Source: Polytrichum commune (taxonomy: Eukaryota; Streptophyta; Polytrichopsida; Polytrichales; Polytrichaceae). Taken from it: a DNA stretch of 64,000 bases. Both the position numbers and the translations under genes were made by a program. Below are positions 1 to 10,243 of the stretch, in pieces. Position 1 is the first letter of the stretch; each line of letters begins with the position of its first letter. The notes under the pieces are model-generated. The model was not told the DNA's origin, ran no database searches, and worked only from the letters and a program-made list of their open reading frames with translations. The DNA lies in assembly GCA_950295325.1 (NCBI GenBank), contig OX485807.1, forward strand, positions 17,703,666 through 17,767,665. Reading direction: 5' to 3'.

Positions 1-550
1 GGCCTTTTGAAGGATTCTTGGGTTGGGACCATGGTCTAGCTTTGTTGCTCCGCAACTTTTTTTAGTCGTTGGGGAGGCAGGACAGCCGGGCGAGCAATTG
101 TATAGCACAGTAAAAAAGTGGCTAAAGCCAAGGCAAACCACCGAGCATGTTGCATAATGGAGTAAAACCACAGATGCATTAAACCCCAACATAATAAAAT
201 CTCCACATTGTTTTAATTTATGATAATTAGAACCTTTTTTACCTTTTTTTTAAAACTGTGGCGTTCAGTTTTTTCTTTACTTTTTACTGTTTCAGCCCAG
301 GTCCTTCAAGGGCCGCCCAGGCTTGTGGAAGCCCGGGCCTTTCTGTCGTTGTTTTGTGCATGATGTCGTGACTGGTCGGTCTCCAAAGGGCAATTTGATG
401 TCGATGTCAAATCAATCGGTGGCATGCGGCTCTCGATGATCATACTCGGGCGATGGTGTTTCACACTGTGAAGTATGACTATAATCTGGGATGTCGAGTG
501 GAAGGGTTGACAAAAAAGGTTGTTAGGTTGCGTATGCAGCTGGTCATCAT
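1..550. other. Intergenic, no gene seen
   Basis: AT-rich flank with short T-runs near 230-250. Open frames here, such as 306-638 on the minus strand, are short, match no family I know and lack splice context. I see nothing functional. Confidence 0.5.
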
Positions 551-1016
551 CACATGTGTGTTTTCTTTCGTTTAAGTGCCCGCTGATCTTTTGGTGTCCC
601 ATTCTTATGATACTTGCATGAAGAAGATTTTGCAGCAAATTGGTAGTGATGTAGTACGCAGAGCTGTCGATGTCACACCAGCTTCGAGGGTTAAAATTTG
701 TGCCGTAGAGCTTGCCTCTTCAGAGTCGGTGGTCACAATTGATTGAGTGGCCGGGTTGGAGATGAAACCTCACATGTGTGTTTTCTCTCGATTAATACCC
801 TGATTTTCTGTTGTCCTGTTCTTATACTTGCACATGTTTTTAGCGTGTCATGGTGCACCAAGAGGCTTTGCAGCAAAGTGCAGTTAGTGATGTTATACTC
901 AGAGTTGTGGATGTCTCACCAGCTTCGCTAATTAATATTTGTGCGGTAGAGCTTGCCTCGTTAGATCACTCGGTGGTCAAGAAGATTGTTTGAATGGCCG
1001 GGTTGAAGATGAAATC
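551..1016 (+). repeat. Tandem duplication covering the exostosin 5' flank and start codon
   Basis: Two diverged units lie head to tail, 551-770 and 771-1016. Both open with CACATGTGTGTTTTC, both carry the phrase GTAGAGCTTGCCTC, and both end with TGA, a start-like triplet, then GGCCGGGTTG and GATGAAA. In the second unit the triplet is the ATG at 994, the start of the exostosin gene. In the first unit it is GTG at 747. The duplication therefore copied the 5' flank plus about the first eight codons, and the outer copy decayed. Similarity by eye is roughly 75-80 percent with several indels. Confidence 0.8.
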
Positions 1017-2469
1017 TGCCACGACGTGCCTCCTTGTGGTTCTGTTTCTGCTGGCAGCTTTTGTGTCTCTATCGAGCTTCTACAACTTGAACATCTACAA
1101 ATCCTGCAACACCAATAATTCTTCGGATGATCATCCCCCGGATATAAGCCCTGTGACTCTGTCCATGCCTGCTGGCAACTGCACCTGCACCATAGATTAT
1201 CATCGTGCCAGTGCCAATGCAATCTTCACTCCTGCCATATCCTGTGACTGTCACCAACAATCATCTTCTTCCGCTCTCGGGGTTGGCAATTCTTCTTCTT
1301 CTGCGCATGACGAGGTCATCAAGTGTCCCGAATGTCCAGCTCCAGAAGTTCGGGTGGTGGAAAAGGAGGTGGTGAAGGAGGTGGTGAAGAGAGATCGGTG
1401 CCCCGGTGTTCCATGGTATGCAGAAGGCAAGGAATGGCATTTCCCTGCGAGGTTTCCTCTCTGCTCCATGGATGTTTGCTTCAATTTCTCCAGATGTGAG
1501 AATGCAGATGAGCTTTTAATCTACACATATGACCTTCCAGTGCCACCGGTAAGGTACTTCTCCCGCATCAACGAGTCGAGGTACCATACCACCGATCCGG
1601 AGAAAGCTTGTCTGTTTCTTGTGTTTCTTGACACACCAAGTCCATGGCATCCCCACCCGAATACACTCCCCCATTGGAACGGAGGTTTGAACCATGTGTT
1701 AGTGACCTTTGCGGATGGTTGGGAGCATAAGAACCCTGCCCCGGACTCCATAGGGTTAGCATCAGTCATGGGGACGATCGTCTTCGAGACAATATTCCGG
1801 GCAGGGTTTGACATCGGGATCCCCTTGCCAGGAAAAATCCACTCAATAGAACTTCAAACCCTAAAACCGAAGGAAAGGAAATACTTGGCTGCGTTTCGGG
1901 GCTTGAGATACCTCGGTGACAGAGGTGATGGCACATTCCGCAGCAGAGATTCCTTTCGAGAAATGCACAATGGAAAGGATGTGATCGTGGCCACTTCGTG
2001 TAACCAGCACAACAACAACCTAGCCCGAAAGGAGCACCCCGAAATCGGTGTGAACTGCGATGAAGATCAGCAAGTGTACGCGAACTACACGTATGGTGAT
2101 GTGATGAACTCCACTTTTGGATTGGTGCCTGCGGGAAGGCAACCTGCCTCGTATAGGTTCAGTGAGGTCTTGAGTGCGGGGACTATTCCGGTTTTGATCG
2201 CTGATAACTATGTGAAGCCGTTTGATACATTGATCCAGTGGCACAAATGTCTGCTGCAATTCCCAACCTCCGAGATGCATAGGATTGTTGGTGTGCTGCG
2301 TGCTATTAAGGAGGCGGAGCTTCTGAAACGGCAAGAGAATTGTTTGCAATATTACAATGAGTTTCTAAAAGATGATGAGACCTTAATGAAGACTGCAGTT
2401 CGGGCATTGAAGGCAAGGTTTGTAGGGGCTTTTCCAAGTTTCACAGAGGTGAGAAGAAGGAAACAATAA
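994..2469 (+). CDS. Exostosin-family glycosyltransferase (GT47), type II membrane protein
   Basis: An intronless frame of 491 residues. Residues 11-30 are a hydrophobic signal anchor after a short basic N-terminus, as in Golgi type II glycosyltransferases. Residues 40-140 are a Ser/Cys-rich stem with N-glycosylation sequons and a Glu/Lys/Val-rich stretch (121-132). The exostosin domain spans about 155-470. It includes the strand LLIYTYDLPV (174-183), the segment GGLNHVLVTFADG (230-242) and the signature FGLVPAGR...SYRFSEVLSAGTIPVLIAD (375-404), which in wording is closer to animal EXT proteins than to the common plant GT47 groups. Only the N-terminal EXT half is present; the C-terminal GT64 half of animal EXT1/2 is absent. 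An in-frame TGA directly precedes the ATG, so the start cannot lie further upstream. The family transfers sugars to cell-wall or matrix polysaccharides in the Golgi; donor and acceptor cannot be told here. Confidence 0.93.
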   Translation: MAGLKMKSATTCLLVVLFLLAAFVSLSSFYNLNIYKSCNTNNSSDDHPPDISPVTLSMPAGNCTCTIDYHRASANAIFTPAISCDCHQQSSSSALGVGNSSSSAHDEVIKCPECPAPEVRVVEKEVVKEVVKRDRCPGVPWYAEGKEWHFPARFPLCSMDVCFNFSRCENADELLIYTYDLPVPPVRYFSRINESRYHTTDPEKACLFLVFLDTPSPWHPHPNTLPHWNGGLNHVLVTFADGWEHKNPAPDSIGLASVMGTIVFETIFRAGFDIGIPLPGKIHSIELQTLKPKERKYLAAFRGLRYLGDRGDGTFRSRDSFREMHNGKDVIVATSCNQHNNNLARKEHPEIGVNCDEDQQVYANYTYGDVMNSTFGLVPAGRQPASYRFSEVLSAGTIPVLIADNYVKPFDTLIQWHKCLLQFPTSEMHRIVGVLRAIKEAELLKRQENCLQYYNEFLKDDETLMKTAVRALKARFVGAFPSFTEVRRRKQ

Positions 2470-3240
2470 CATATCGCTAGCAATTGAGAATTAGGGAATC
2501 CGACGCACCAAAATATGCCTTATTTGAAGTTACAAATGCAAAAGACCCCTTTTAAAGGATCGATGGATGTGAGAAGAGCAAATGTTATTATCTCTCAACA
2601 GGATATTATTGGCATCATGATATCCGCATGACCTGCAACTAAATGTAGGGAATCATCAAGCAGAATGCACATTACAAATGAGGATTCGAAACCATATACT
2701 TCTAATCTCCATCAATTGGACGTGTCGTTTTTCTATGACAGTCATGATAATGCCTCAAGTGTGCCTCACAGGTGGCAGAACTCAAGACCCTGGAGACCGA
2801 GGTTTTTAAATCAGTCTGCAACTTTTCACTTCTCTTGTTTTGTTTTCATCTGCTGAATATTTCTCTTCTTTTTCATGTTCATCAACCAACTGCTCTTGAT
2901 GAATTCATGTGCTTGGGACGGATTTTAAGAGTTGAGAGTAGAAAGCATCCATATCATGTCTTAATTTGTTGACAATAACAGGCACAACAATGGTGCGGCT
3001 TAAGATAAAATAGACCCTTTTGGGTTACAGTTGTTTGTGATCAAAAAAGTAGAAGTGTAGTGATGAAGTTGATGATAATGATTTGCAAGGTCAACCAGGT
3101 TTGGAAAATTATATGCACATGTAGGTTGTTTTTGCACAGTACCATTATTTCTTGAAGGTTCTGTTGTTTCTCTCAAATAGTTCCAGGGTTTAGGCTAGTA
3201 TATGATCTGAGTGGCTTGTAGATAGATGCATAGACAGTCT
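2470..3240. other. 3' flank of the exostosin gene, no gene seen
   Basis: Noncoding and AT-rich. One short piece at about 2771-2818 looks exon-like, since a CACAG precedes a frame reading VAELKTLETEVFKS, but it is isolated and I cannot join it to anything. Confidence 0.4.
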
Positions 3241-3244
3241 TGTT

Positions 3245-3660
3245 GAGGTTATCCCTTTGACACCGAACTACACACCAGCCGCAATCCCTCCCTGTCTCCA
3301 ACGACAACAACGCCTAGCTCACGAACGTCTTCATCACAACACCATCCAACATTGAACAACGATCCCACCCAACACTCCCAACACGACAACCAAACCAGTA
3401 AGCATATTCCCCACCTATCAGTAGTCAAAAACAATCTCCAAAAAGTGAGAAACACAAAGCACAAATACCCAAAAACAAACTTCACAAATCTAGATCCACC
3501 TTCACTGCCCACGCCCGCCTGTCCCACCTATGCACTCACCAATCGCCACTCTCTACCTGTGCTCTACACCATTGCATACACAGACACAATGCAACTCCGA
3601 CATGCACACCATCATACAACATCAATTGCAACCTCCACACGTTGCCAAAAATAAAGCCCC
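3245..3660 (+). mobile_element. A/C-rich, G-poor stretch, possibly LINE 5' debris
   Basis: The plus strand is strongly enriched in A and C and depleted in G. This matches the sense strand of the LINE copies at 4.4-8.9 and 50.6-53.5 kb. Frames across it are rich in Thr, His, Asn, Pro and Gln, as in the ends of those LINEs. I see no diagnostic domain, so the assignment rests on composition and position alone. Confidence 0.3.
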
Positions 3661-4418
3661 AACCACCTTCACCTCCCAGAAACCAAGTGTTAAGTGTCAA
3701 GTATCTTCATGAGAAAGCTCAAATTGGAGCTCTAAGTATTGCTATGAAATTGGCTCAATTTGGAGCCCTATATCTCCAAGGCAGTAAGGTAACATTCCAA
3801 GTCACAAGTGGTTTCCCACTTTCATCGAGACCTTGGTTGATACTTCATGTAAAAGATTGGGCCAAATGAAGTGCATTAAGGTCTTTAAGTTCCCCCTTTA
3901 TATAGTTTGTGACATCTAGGAATATCCTAGTTATAGTAGATGATCAATATTAATAAATACAGAATTGTCATGTCTCTACAATCTAAATTTAATATATGTA
4001 GATCTATTTATTTAAAGATGGCTATAATCGTTTCCTAGAATCTAGTTTTCACGAACATGTAGTGGTTGATGTAGTTATTCCTAACTACCTCTTTAAGTCT
4101 AAGACTTCCCAACTTCTAAGTCTAGCCTAGGTCTTGACTTCCTTTAAGATTAAAGTCTTCTTTCCATTCAAGACTCGGATCTTGAGTTGGGGTTCTTGGA
4201 CGGAAGTCTTCAATGTAGTCTTAGGTTGGGGATCTTGGATGGAAGTTTGTAATGTAGTCTTGGGGCAGAGGGTCTTGAATAGTCCTTAGGTTAGGGATCT
4301 TGAGCTAGGGGGGTCTTGTCTTAACCCTAGCTCCTCCTCCACCCAAGCCCTAGCTTAAGCCTTCACTTTGCCACTCTCGCCTAAGCTTTCGTTCCTTTGC
4401 TCTGCCTAAACCCTAAAT
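3661..4418. other. Intergenic with local short repeats
   Basis: The part at 4090-4330 repeats variations of GTCTTAGGTTGGGGATCTTG, with TCTTGA and AGTCTT recurring many times. This looks like a decayed minisatellite. No gene is seen. Confidence 0.4.
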
Positions 4419-6125
4419 TTGCCTTTGCATACAACAGTGGGTGGGCAAACTTGCCAACATAGCATGTACTGCTTAGATAGAAGCCCCAAAATCACCTCTA
4501 AACAAACAACCATAGATTGTACCAAAAAAAAAAAAAAAACCATCACCAAATACGGAATCAGAATAAACAACAAACCCAAAATAATATATAAAAGAATTCT
4601 CAAACTCACCACCACCGCAACTCTAGATTGCCTCAAAGATAGAAATATCAACATCCTTATACACCCTCAAGATATTTCTCAAGAAATATGGCACTCAGAA
4701 CAAATCTCTTTCCAAAGACAACCCCCATATGGCCTCACCATACCAACCACCCCTCAACATGCCATTGTGCAATTAGAAAATACCCATGGCATGGCCCAAA
4801 TGCACAAGGAGGTCACTTCATTGTCAAGTTGACACCACGTGCGGACAAAGTTTGCTACCCCTATATTACATGCCATACATAATTTTAAAATTTATGATAT
4901 TTTTTCTACATATACATAACCATTGATAGTATCTTTTGTATACTTTTTTGAAATTTTTAGTCATCTTTAATTTTTTTTAGTAATTTTTTTAGTTCAATTT
5001 TGTGTCATTCTAGTTAGAAATGGTATGTTTTATGAAAAAAACAAATCATCAAATTTAGTTACCACTTTTAACTATGTCATAGGTATTGTGTATATCTACT
5101 CGTGAAATTTTTTTGATAAAATTTTGACTCATTTTGGTGGTGCAACTTACCAAAAGAAGATTGGTTGCACGTGGTGTTCAACTTGACAATGGAGTGATCT
5201 ACCCGTGCCCAAATGGCCTCATCTTAGAGGCAAAAGGCCCCAAAAACGCCATCATATCCAAAATTTTCAAACAAGAAGTCTTTGATAACAACCTCAAAAA
5301 ACTAGCAAGAGGAAGAACATTGGGCCCCAATAACATCCCCAATGAAATCCTCAAAGCATTACCCATAACCTTCCACGACATGCTCTTCTTATTTTTCTGG
5401 CAATGCTATTTGCAAAATAATATCCTAAGCTATTGGAAACACAATAAAATACACTACTCCACAAGAAAGATGACCCCCTACTACTCAGTTCTTATGAACC
5501 ATAGTCCTAGTCAACACTATTTACAAACTCTACACTAGTACCCTTACGATCTTCTTTACAAACTACAACAAAAAACACAGAATACTACACTTTAGCCAAG
5601 AAGGTTTAGACCACAAAGAAACACCACAAGACAAATACAAATAATCATCGTTACACTAAAAGACACCAAACTCACAAATAATGACAATTACCTTACGTAC
5701 ATTGTTTTTGGAAATGTTTTTGGCTCTATTAACCACACAAGACTGCTCACCCTAATGGAAGACCTAGGCTACCCCAAAGATGTAGTAGATTTAATTAGTA
5801 ACATCTACACAAACTTCACTACCTCCTTCAATGGCAACCACTTCAATGCCATACCACAATCCAATTCAACAGAGGTACAATACAAGGCATACGAGACACT
5901 CAACCCATACCTCTTCATCATCTTCCTAGACCCACTTTTACGGTGGTTAGAAAAAGACAATCTCGGATGTCATATTAACACTTTCACATCCACATGTAAT
6001 ACCACAGCTATGTCAATGATCTAGCCATCATCACAAACAATCTAGGAAACATACAACCACAAATCCACAAACTACAAAAATCTTAGAGTGGGCACACCTA
6101 GACCTAAACTTAACCAAATGCGCCA
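4419..6125 (+). mobile_element. LINE (family A, copy 1), 5' and reverse-transcriptase part, decayed
   Basis: After removal of the MITE at 4803-5207 the coding sense continues in one frame from 4419 through the reverse transcriptase. Recognisable pieces are GPNNIPNEILKALP (about 5320-5365), the fingers region of a LINE RT, then a palm region near 5755-5975 with DLGYPKDVVDLISNIY and NPYLFIIFLDPLLRWLEKDN. The catalytic YADD box falls where the frame degrades near 6000. Several stops and frame changes show it is dead. The remainder of the same element resumes at 8366 after a 2.2 kb insert. The plus strand is A/C-rich, as in copy 2 at 50.6-53.5 kb. Confidence 0.8.
4803..5207 (+). mobile_element. 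hAT-type MITE, copy 1 (405 bp)
   Basis: Terminal inverted repeats of about 45 bp: the left end reads CACAAGGAGGTCACTTC and the right end, reversed, CACGGGTAGATCACTCC, both leading into ATTGTCAAGTTGA and CACCACGTGC. An 8-bp target duplication CCCAAATG flanks it (4795-4802 and 5208-5215). An 8-bp duplication with CA-starting ends is the hAT signature. The interior is AT-rich with no coding capacity, so it is non-autonomous. It sits inside LINE family A; removing it and one TSD restores an open LINE frame. A second copy in opposite orientation lies at 10406-10815. Confidence 0.9.
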
Positions 6126-8365
6126 TGTAGTTAAGGTTTTTGCTAGGGCACAAACTAACCCAAAGAAAACAACCAAGGGACTAGATCTTAACGAAGGCTG
6201 AGCTAGTGTCTATAAGGATTAATGTCACATTGGATTAAGATTCTAATAACAATCTAGGTCATTTACTCCTTCATGTCCTCCTTCTCAGGCTTAATTTCCA
6301 CTCTTATGGTTCATTGGTGCTTTAAGTCGTGTGTGAGTCTGTCCTATTTGACGACTCCTATCACTCTAAGTTCTTGCTTTCTGATTCCGTCGTGAAGGTC
6401 AAAAGCTTTGGCAATAGTTTTTTCGTATCTTGGAAATAGTCTTCTAATGGATTTTCATCCTATTGGGGTTAGTCTCTTCTTCCTTGATTAAATAATCATT
6501 TAATGCCATCAATCATAATCCAAATTACATTGCTCAAAGAATTTGTTCCTTCACTTTATCTCATTTATCAGTCTTCAATTGTACTTGAGATTCACTTATC
6601 TCATATTCTTCATTGTCACACAACACACAAAGGCTTGCTTTGATTCCTGCAATACCCTTAAATAATCATATACATTCATAGGCTATAGCCATTAGATTCT
6701 AACGCAATCAACTTCAACGGCTAGCCTAATTCATCTCAATATCCAACCATATCATTCTCATTCCTAATCATATCAAAGCATACTCTTTATCGACTAGATT
6801 ATCCACCAATATCATTATTATTCTCCAATGTCCATCATATCTTATCAATCCTTTAAAACCTCTTGTCTTTCTTAGTAATGATAACTCTGAACTACTTTAT
6901 CATCATTTCATATTAAGTTACTTAATTGGATATCCTTGCCCATTCGTCACTTCAGTTTCTTTCGTTACGTGGGGCCTCTTTCTTTCTCTCTCTCTGCAGT
7001 GCTCTTTGTTAGCTTCTCACAAACTAAAGTCTATTAGGGTTTTCTCGGCGATCCATTGCTGCCACACGAACCCTCTTTACCTATGTCCGGGAAGAACCGG
7101 CGGTTACTTGCAGATGAACTGGTTGAGTTTGAGAAATAACCGGTTAAAGTCAAGATTTCAAGAAATTTATTGATCATTTTAGAGGATTCTATAGAATATA
7201 CCTCAAATTAAATAAGCAAAACCAGAAGATGTCAACATGTAACCGGTTGGATTTAGAATCAATACGATCTTGACCGACTATGCCCAAAAACTTCCCGAGC
7301 ACTACTCTCTGTGTTCGGCTCTCCCTCTCAAACTGCTCTCGGTGAGATTCCTCTCTTGGTAAGCACTAAGGTAAATCAATTGCCTTTGCATAATGTTCTT
7401 ACTGGCGTTGATTCCTTGTTCTTACAATCTCGGCAATATTCTAGTACTCTTGGCTATGGCCCATTGGCACTTGTGAGCTCTTCGTCACTTTCTTGAAATT
7501 GTGATTATGCTATCCTGCCCGTGCTATAGACTATGGCCCCCACAATTATCTCTACTTAGGCTATAATCAATCTCTTTCCTCTATAAGTTCTTATTCTCAT
7601 TTTTAATTTACGTTGAGATCATCCTCCCACTACTACTAATCGTTCTTAGGTTTCCACTAGCCCTAGCTATAGCTTACACATCTCCTGCAACAATCTTCTC
7701 TCTTTCAATCGGCCTAGGATGGTTTTTCAAATTAACTTATCTTGTTCCTTTCACAGCACATGCTATAACCTCTCTTTCCATTTTAATCTATCTCAATCTT
7801 TGAGCATGACTACTCTGATTCGTCAAATAGATTCTCTCACCTTAAATTCACTTTACTCAACATCTTCTCACATCTTACTCACAGGTTTCACTCACATTGT
7901 GTTTTCTCCATTCACTGAACTCTAACACATTCCTGAAGTGCACTTGCTCGGTCACATATGTCATACACAAACTATTGCCATACTTGTACCAATTGTACAA
8001 TCCTCTTTACTTGATCAATTATGACTCAGTTTGCTTGGTCGCATCCCCCTGTCACAAGCGGTGATGCTACAATGCTCATTCTATTATCAAAAGCTAATGC
8101 ATTCGACTCTAACCCTATTGCCTATAGCATGACTCTCTGCAACTATGGCCTAAGTAGATTTAACCAGAGGTGCCTTCTCTCTGACAATAGCCCTCTTATC
8201 AAGCTCGGAGCTTCCGGCGGTTGTAACTCCTACAACTACTTTCCTCAGGCTATAGCCTTCCTAATTCATCCTAAAATAGCTTTCATCTATCATTTTGGTT
8301 ACTTTATCATAAAAAAAGTATTTTCCTTCTTAATACCAAGCTATGGCCAAAAAAGTTGTATTACA
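6126..8365. mobile_element. Unclassified 2.2 kb insert inside a LINE
   Basis: This segment splits LINE copy 1: the LINE frame ends in LNLTKCA just before it and reads on as ITKSPNKSKLKPF just after it. The insert begins TGTAG and ends TTACA. It is flanked by CGCCA (6121-6125) and TGCCA (8366-8370), which could be a 5-bp target duplication with one change. No coding domain is visible. It contains recurring CTATAGCC/CTATGGCC words and a 220-bp dispersed repeat at 7081-7300. Family unknown. Confidence 0.55.
7081..7302 (+). repeat. Dispersed repeat with ACCGGTT motifs, copy 1
   Basis: About 220 bp running from TGTCCGGGAAGAACCGG to CTTCCCGAGCAC. It contains GTAACCGGTTGGAT and ATCTTGACCGACTATGCCC. 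An inverted copy lies at 13150-13365 with about 85 percent similarity, and shorter diverged copies lie at 55155-55308 (+) and 62745-62900 (-). No coding content and no clear terminal repeats. Confidence 0.75.
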
Positions 8366-8900
8366 TGCCATCACCAAAAGCCCCAACAAATCTAAACTCA
8401 AACCATTTGTATTTGAAGTCTACACACAAGCCAAAATATCCTATTGAAAAAAACAAGCCCTTCCCCACCCTATCCCAAACTGAAGCTTACACATACATGA
8501 GCATACATCTTGTCCACTCACTCAAATGGAAATTGCAAAGAGACTTAACAATGAAAAAAAAAAAAACAAAACAAACAAAACAAAGCACACAAATCATGAC
8601 ATAACCTGCCACCATTAAGCAAAAAAAATTATATCCTTAACATTGTCATCAAACCAAGCATAGCTTATGCCTACTATGTGGTCCCTTCTCCAAACCTGAC
8701 ATCCAAAAATTAAATAAAGTCCTCAGCAAACTCACCAAAGACATATGCAACATCCCCAAAAGCATAGCCTATATTCTCACCCATCTCGCCATTGAGGACT
8801 TTGGCATCAACACAACATCCCTCTTACCAGATTACATCCCTCTTGAGACTATTATTCAAAGGAGCCCACCTCCCAATAGGTAGGAAGTACGCCTATCTTG
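8366..8900 (+). mobile_element. LINE (family A, copy 1), part downstream of the RT
   Basis: This continues the element broken at 6125. Readable pieces are LKPFVFEVYTQAK, then TEAYTYMSIHLVHSLKWKLQR (residues either side of the LINE 'thumb'), then IVIKPSIAYAYYVV near 8650 and LTKDICNIPKS near 8735. The same order and wording recur in copy 2 from 50590 onward. Stops and frame changes are frequent. The copy appears to end near 8900. Confidence 0.7.
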
Positions 8901-9119
8901 TCACCTAGTAAAATGGGCTCCCATTCACGTTAGTGTTAAAAAAGGCACCCATGTTATTTACATTTTATTTATTTTATTAGTTGTTTCCTTCTTCAGTTGC
9001 AACTCCAAATTGGAGTCATCTTCACGAAGGTTATCTCCCATATATTATATAGACCATAACCAAATTATGGGTTTGAAACTTGATTTATCAACACTTAATG
9101 AAGCATTTTCCCAACCTCG
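8901..9119. other. Spacer between two LINE fragments
   Basis: No coding sense recognised. It contains a T/A-rich run near 8960-8990. Confidence 0.35.
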
Positions 9120-10243
9120 TGAAAAATGTTGTTCTTTCCTATGTCTACACACAACCACCATCCATTTCTCAAGCATCTAAGTCTTATGATGACTAACTTA
9201 TTTGGGAACCATTTTTGGACCTACTCCCTATGGACAACTATAATCAACATGATGGTTCAATCTCACATGCAAGTGGCGCTTCTTCCTTGCGGTGGTTCTC
9301 ATGGTTAAATGAAGCATCAACCAAGAGGAGAATTCTTTTTCTCCACTCATACTAATTTTAAAGTCTCCTGCTTTTTAATCGGACCCCTATATATTTGATT
9401 TGGTTTGTGGTTTGGTGGAGGATCGAAGAACTAACACCCAAGAAGGACACATTTCTAAAAGAGATGGACTACACCTTCAAATTTATTAAAGTTCTAATTC
9501 ACACTCAATAACATCTCAAACAATTGTGACATGCATGATGAAGTAATGTCCGACACCAGTGTTAAACAAGGATGTCCCCTCTCGCCCACAATATTTGGCT
9601 CGTACAATTATGAACTCGAAACATATTTGGATGAGACCGACATAGATTTTCTGTGTTTATTTAACGAGGTGGTTGGCATTCTTCTTTATGCTGACAATGT
9701 TATTATGCTCTCCAAATTTAGAGCAAGTCTACAAAGACTTTTGAACAAGCTATATGAGTTTTTTTCACTTTTTCTAGCCTTGAAGTCAATTTAATTAAGA
9801 CTAAAATCATGATCTTTGGCCGCAACAAAAGAAAATTAAACCATGAGGCATTTTACTTAGACAAGGACCAATTTGAGATTACCCATGAATACAAATACCT
9901 TGGGATTGATTTTTATTCACATGGTTACTTTTGAGTCCTTCAGTAAAAGGCGACAAATTGTAGATGTGAAAGCCGTTATGGGCACCTTAAGGAAAGAAGC
10001 AATATTCAAAGTCCCATTTTGGGAACTCAAATCTCATCTATTCAAGACTCTGGTGCTTCCAACTTTCACATATGGAACTGAAATTTTGGAAGGCGACTTG
10101 AAAAATTCTCATTGGAAAGTTTTCAAGAAGAACATGAAGATGCATATGATGTCTCTCATGTTAAAGTGTGTTCTTCGACTACTTATCATATTTTGTTGGC
10201 TAAATTTGGAGAACTTCCCATTGAATTATGGAGGACGTTAAGT
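9120..10243 (+). mobile_element. LINE fragment (family B), RT palm and thumb, decayed
   Basis: A second, distinct LINE lineage. The RT palm is recognisable at 9531-9790, with SVKQGCPLSPTIFG followed by an LLYADNVIMLS box (YADN in place of the usual YADD). The thumb region follows at 9795-10230, with KTKIMIFGRNKRKLNHEAF, HEYKYLGIDFYSHGYF and LPTFTYGTEI. Frames change several times and the C-terminal end is cut at the C-rich tract at 10246. Not active. Confidence 0.8.

Noticed and set aside
306-638. 110-codon minus-strand frame upstream of the exostosin gene
   Set aside because: It overlaps the start of the tandem-duplicated 5' flank, is low in recognisable sense and has no homologous frame in the second unit.
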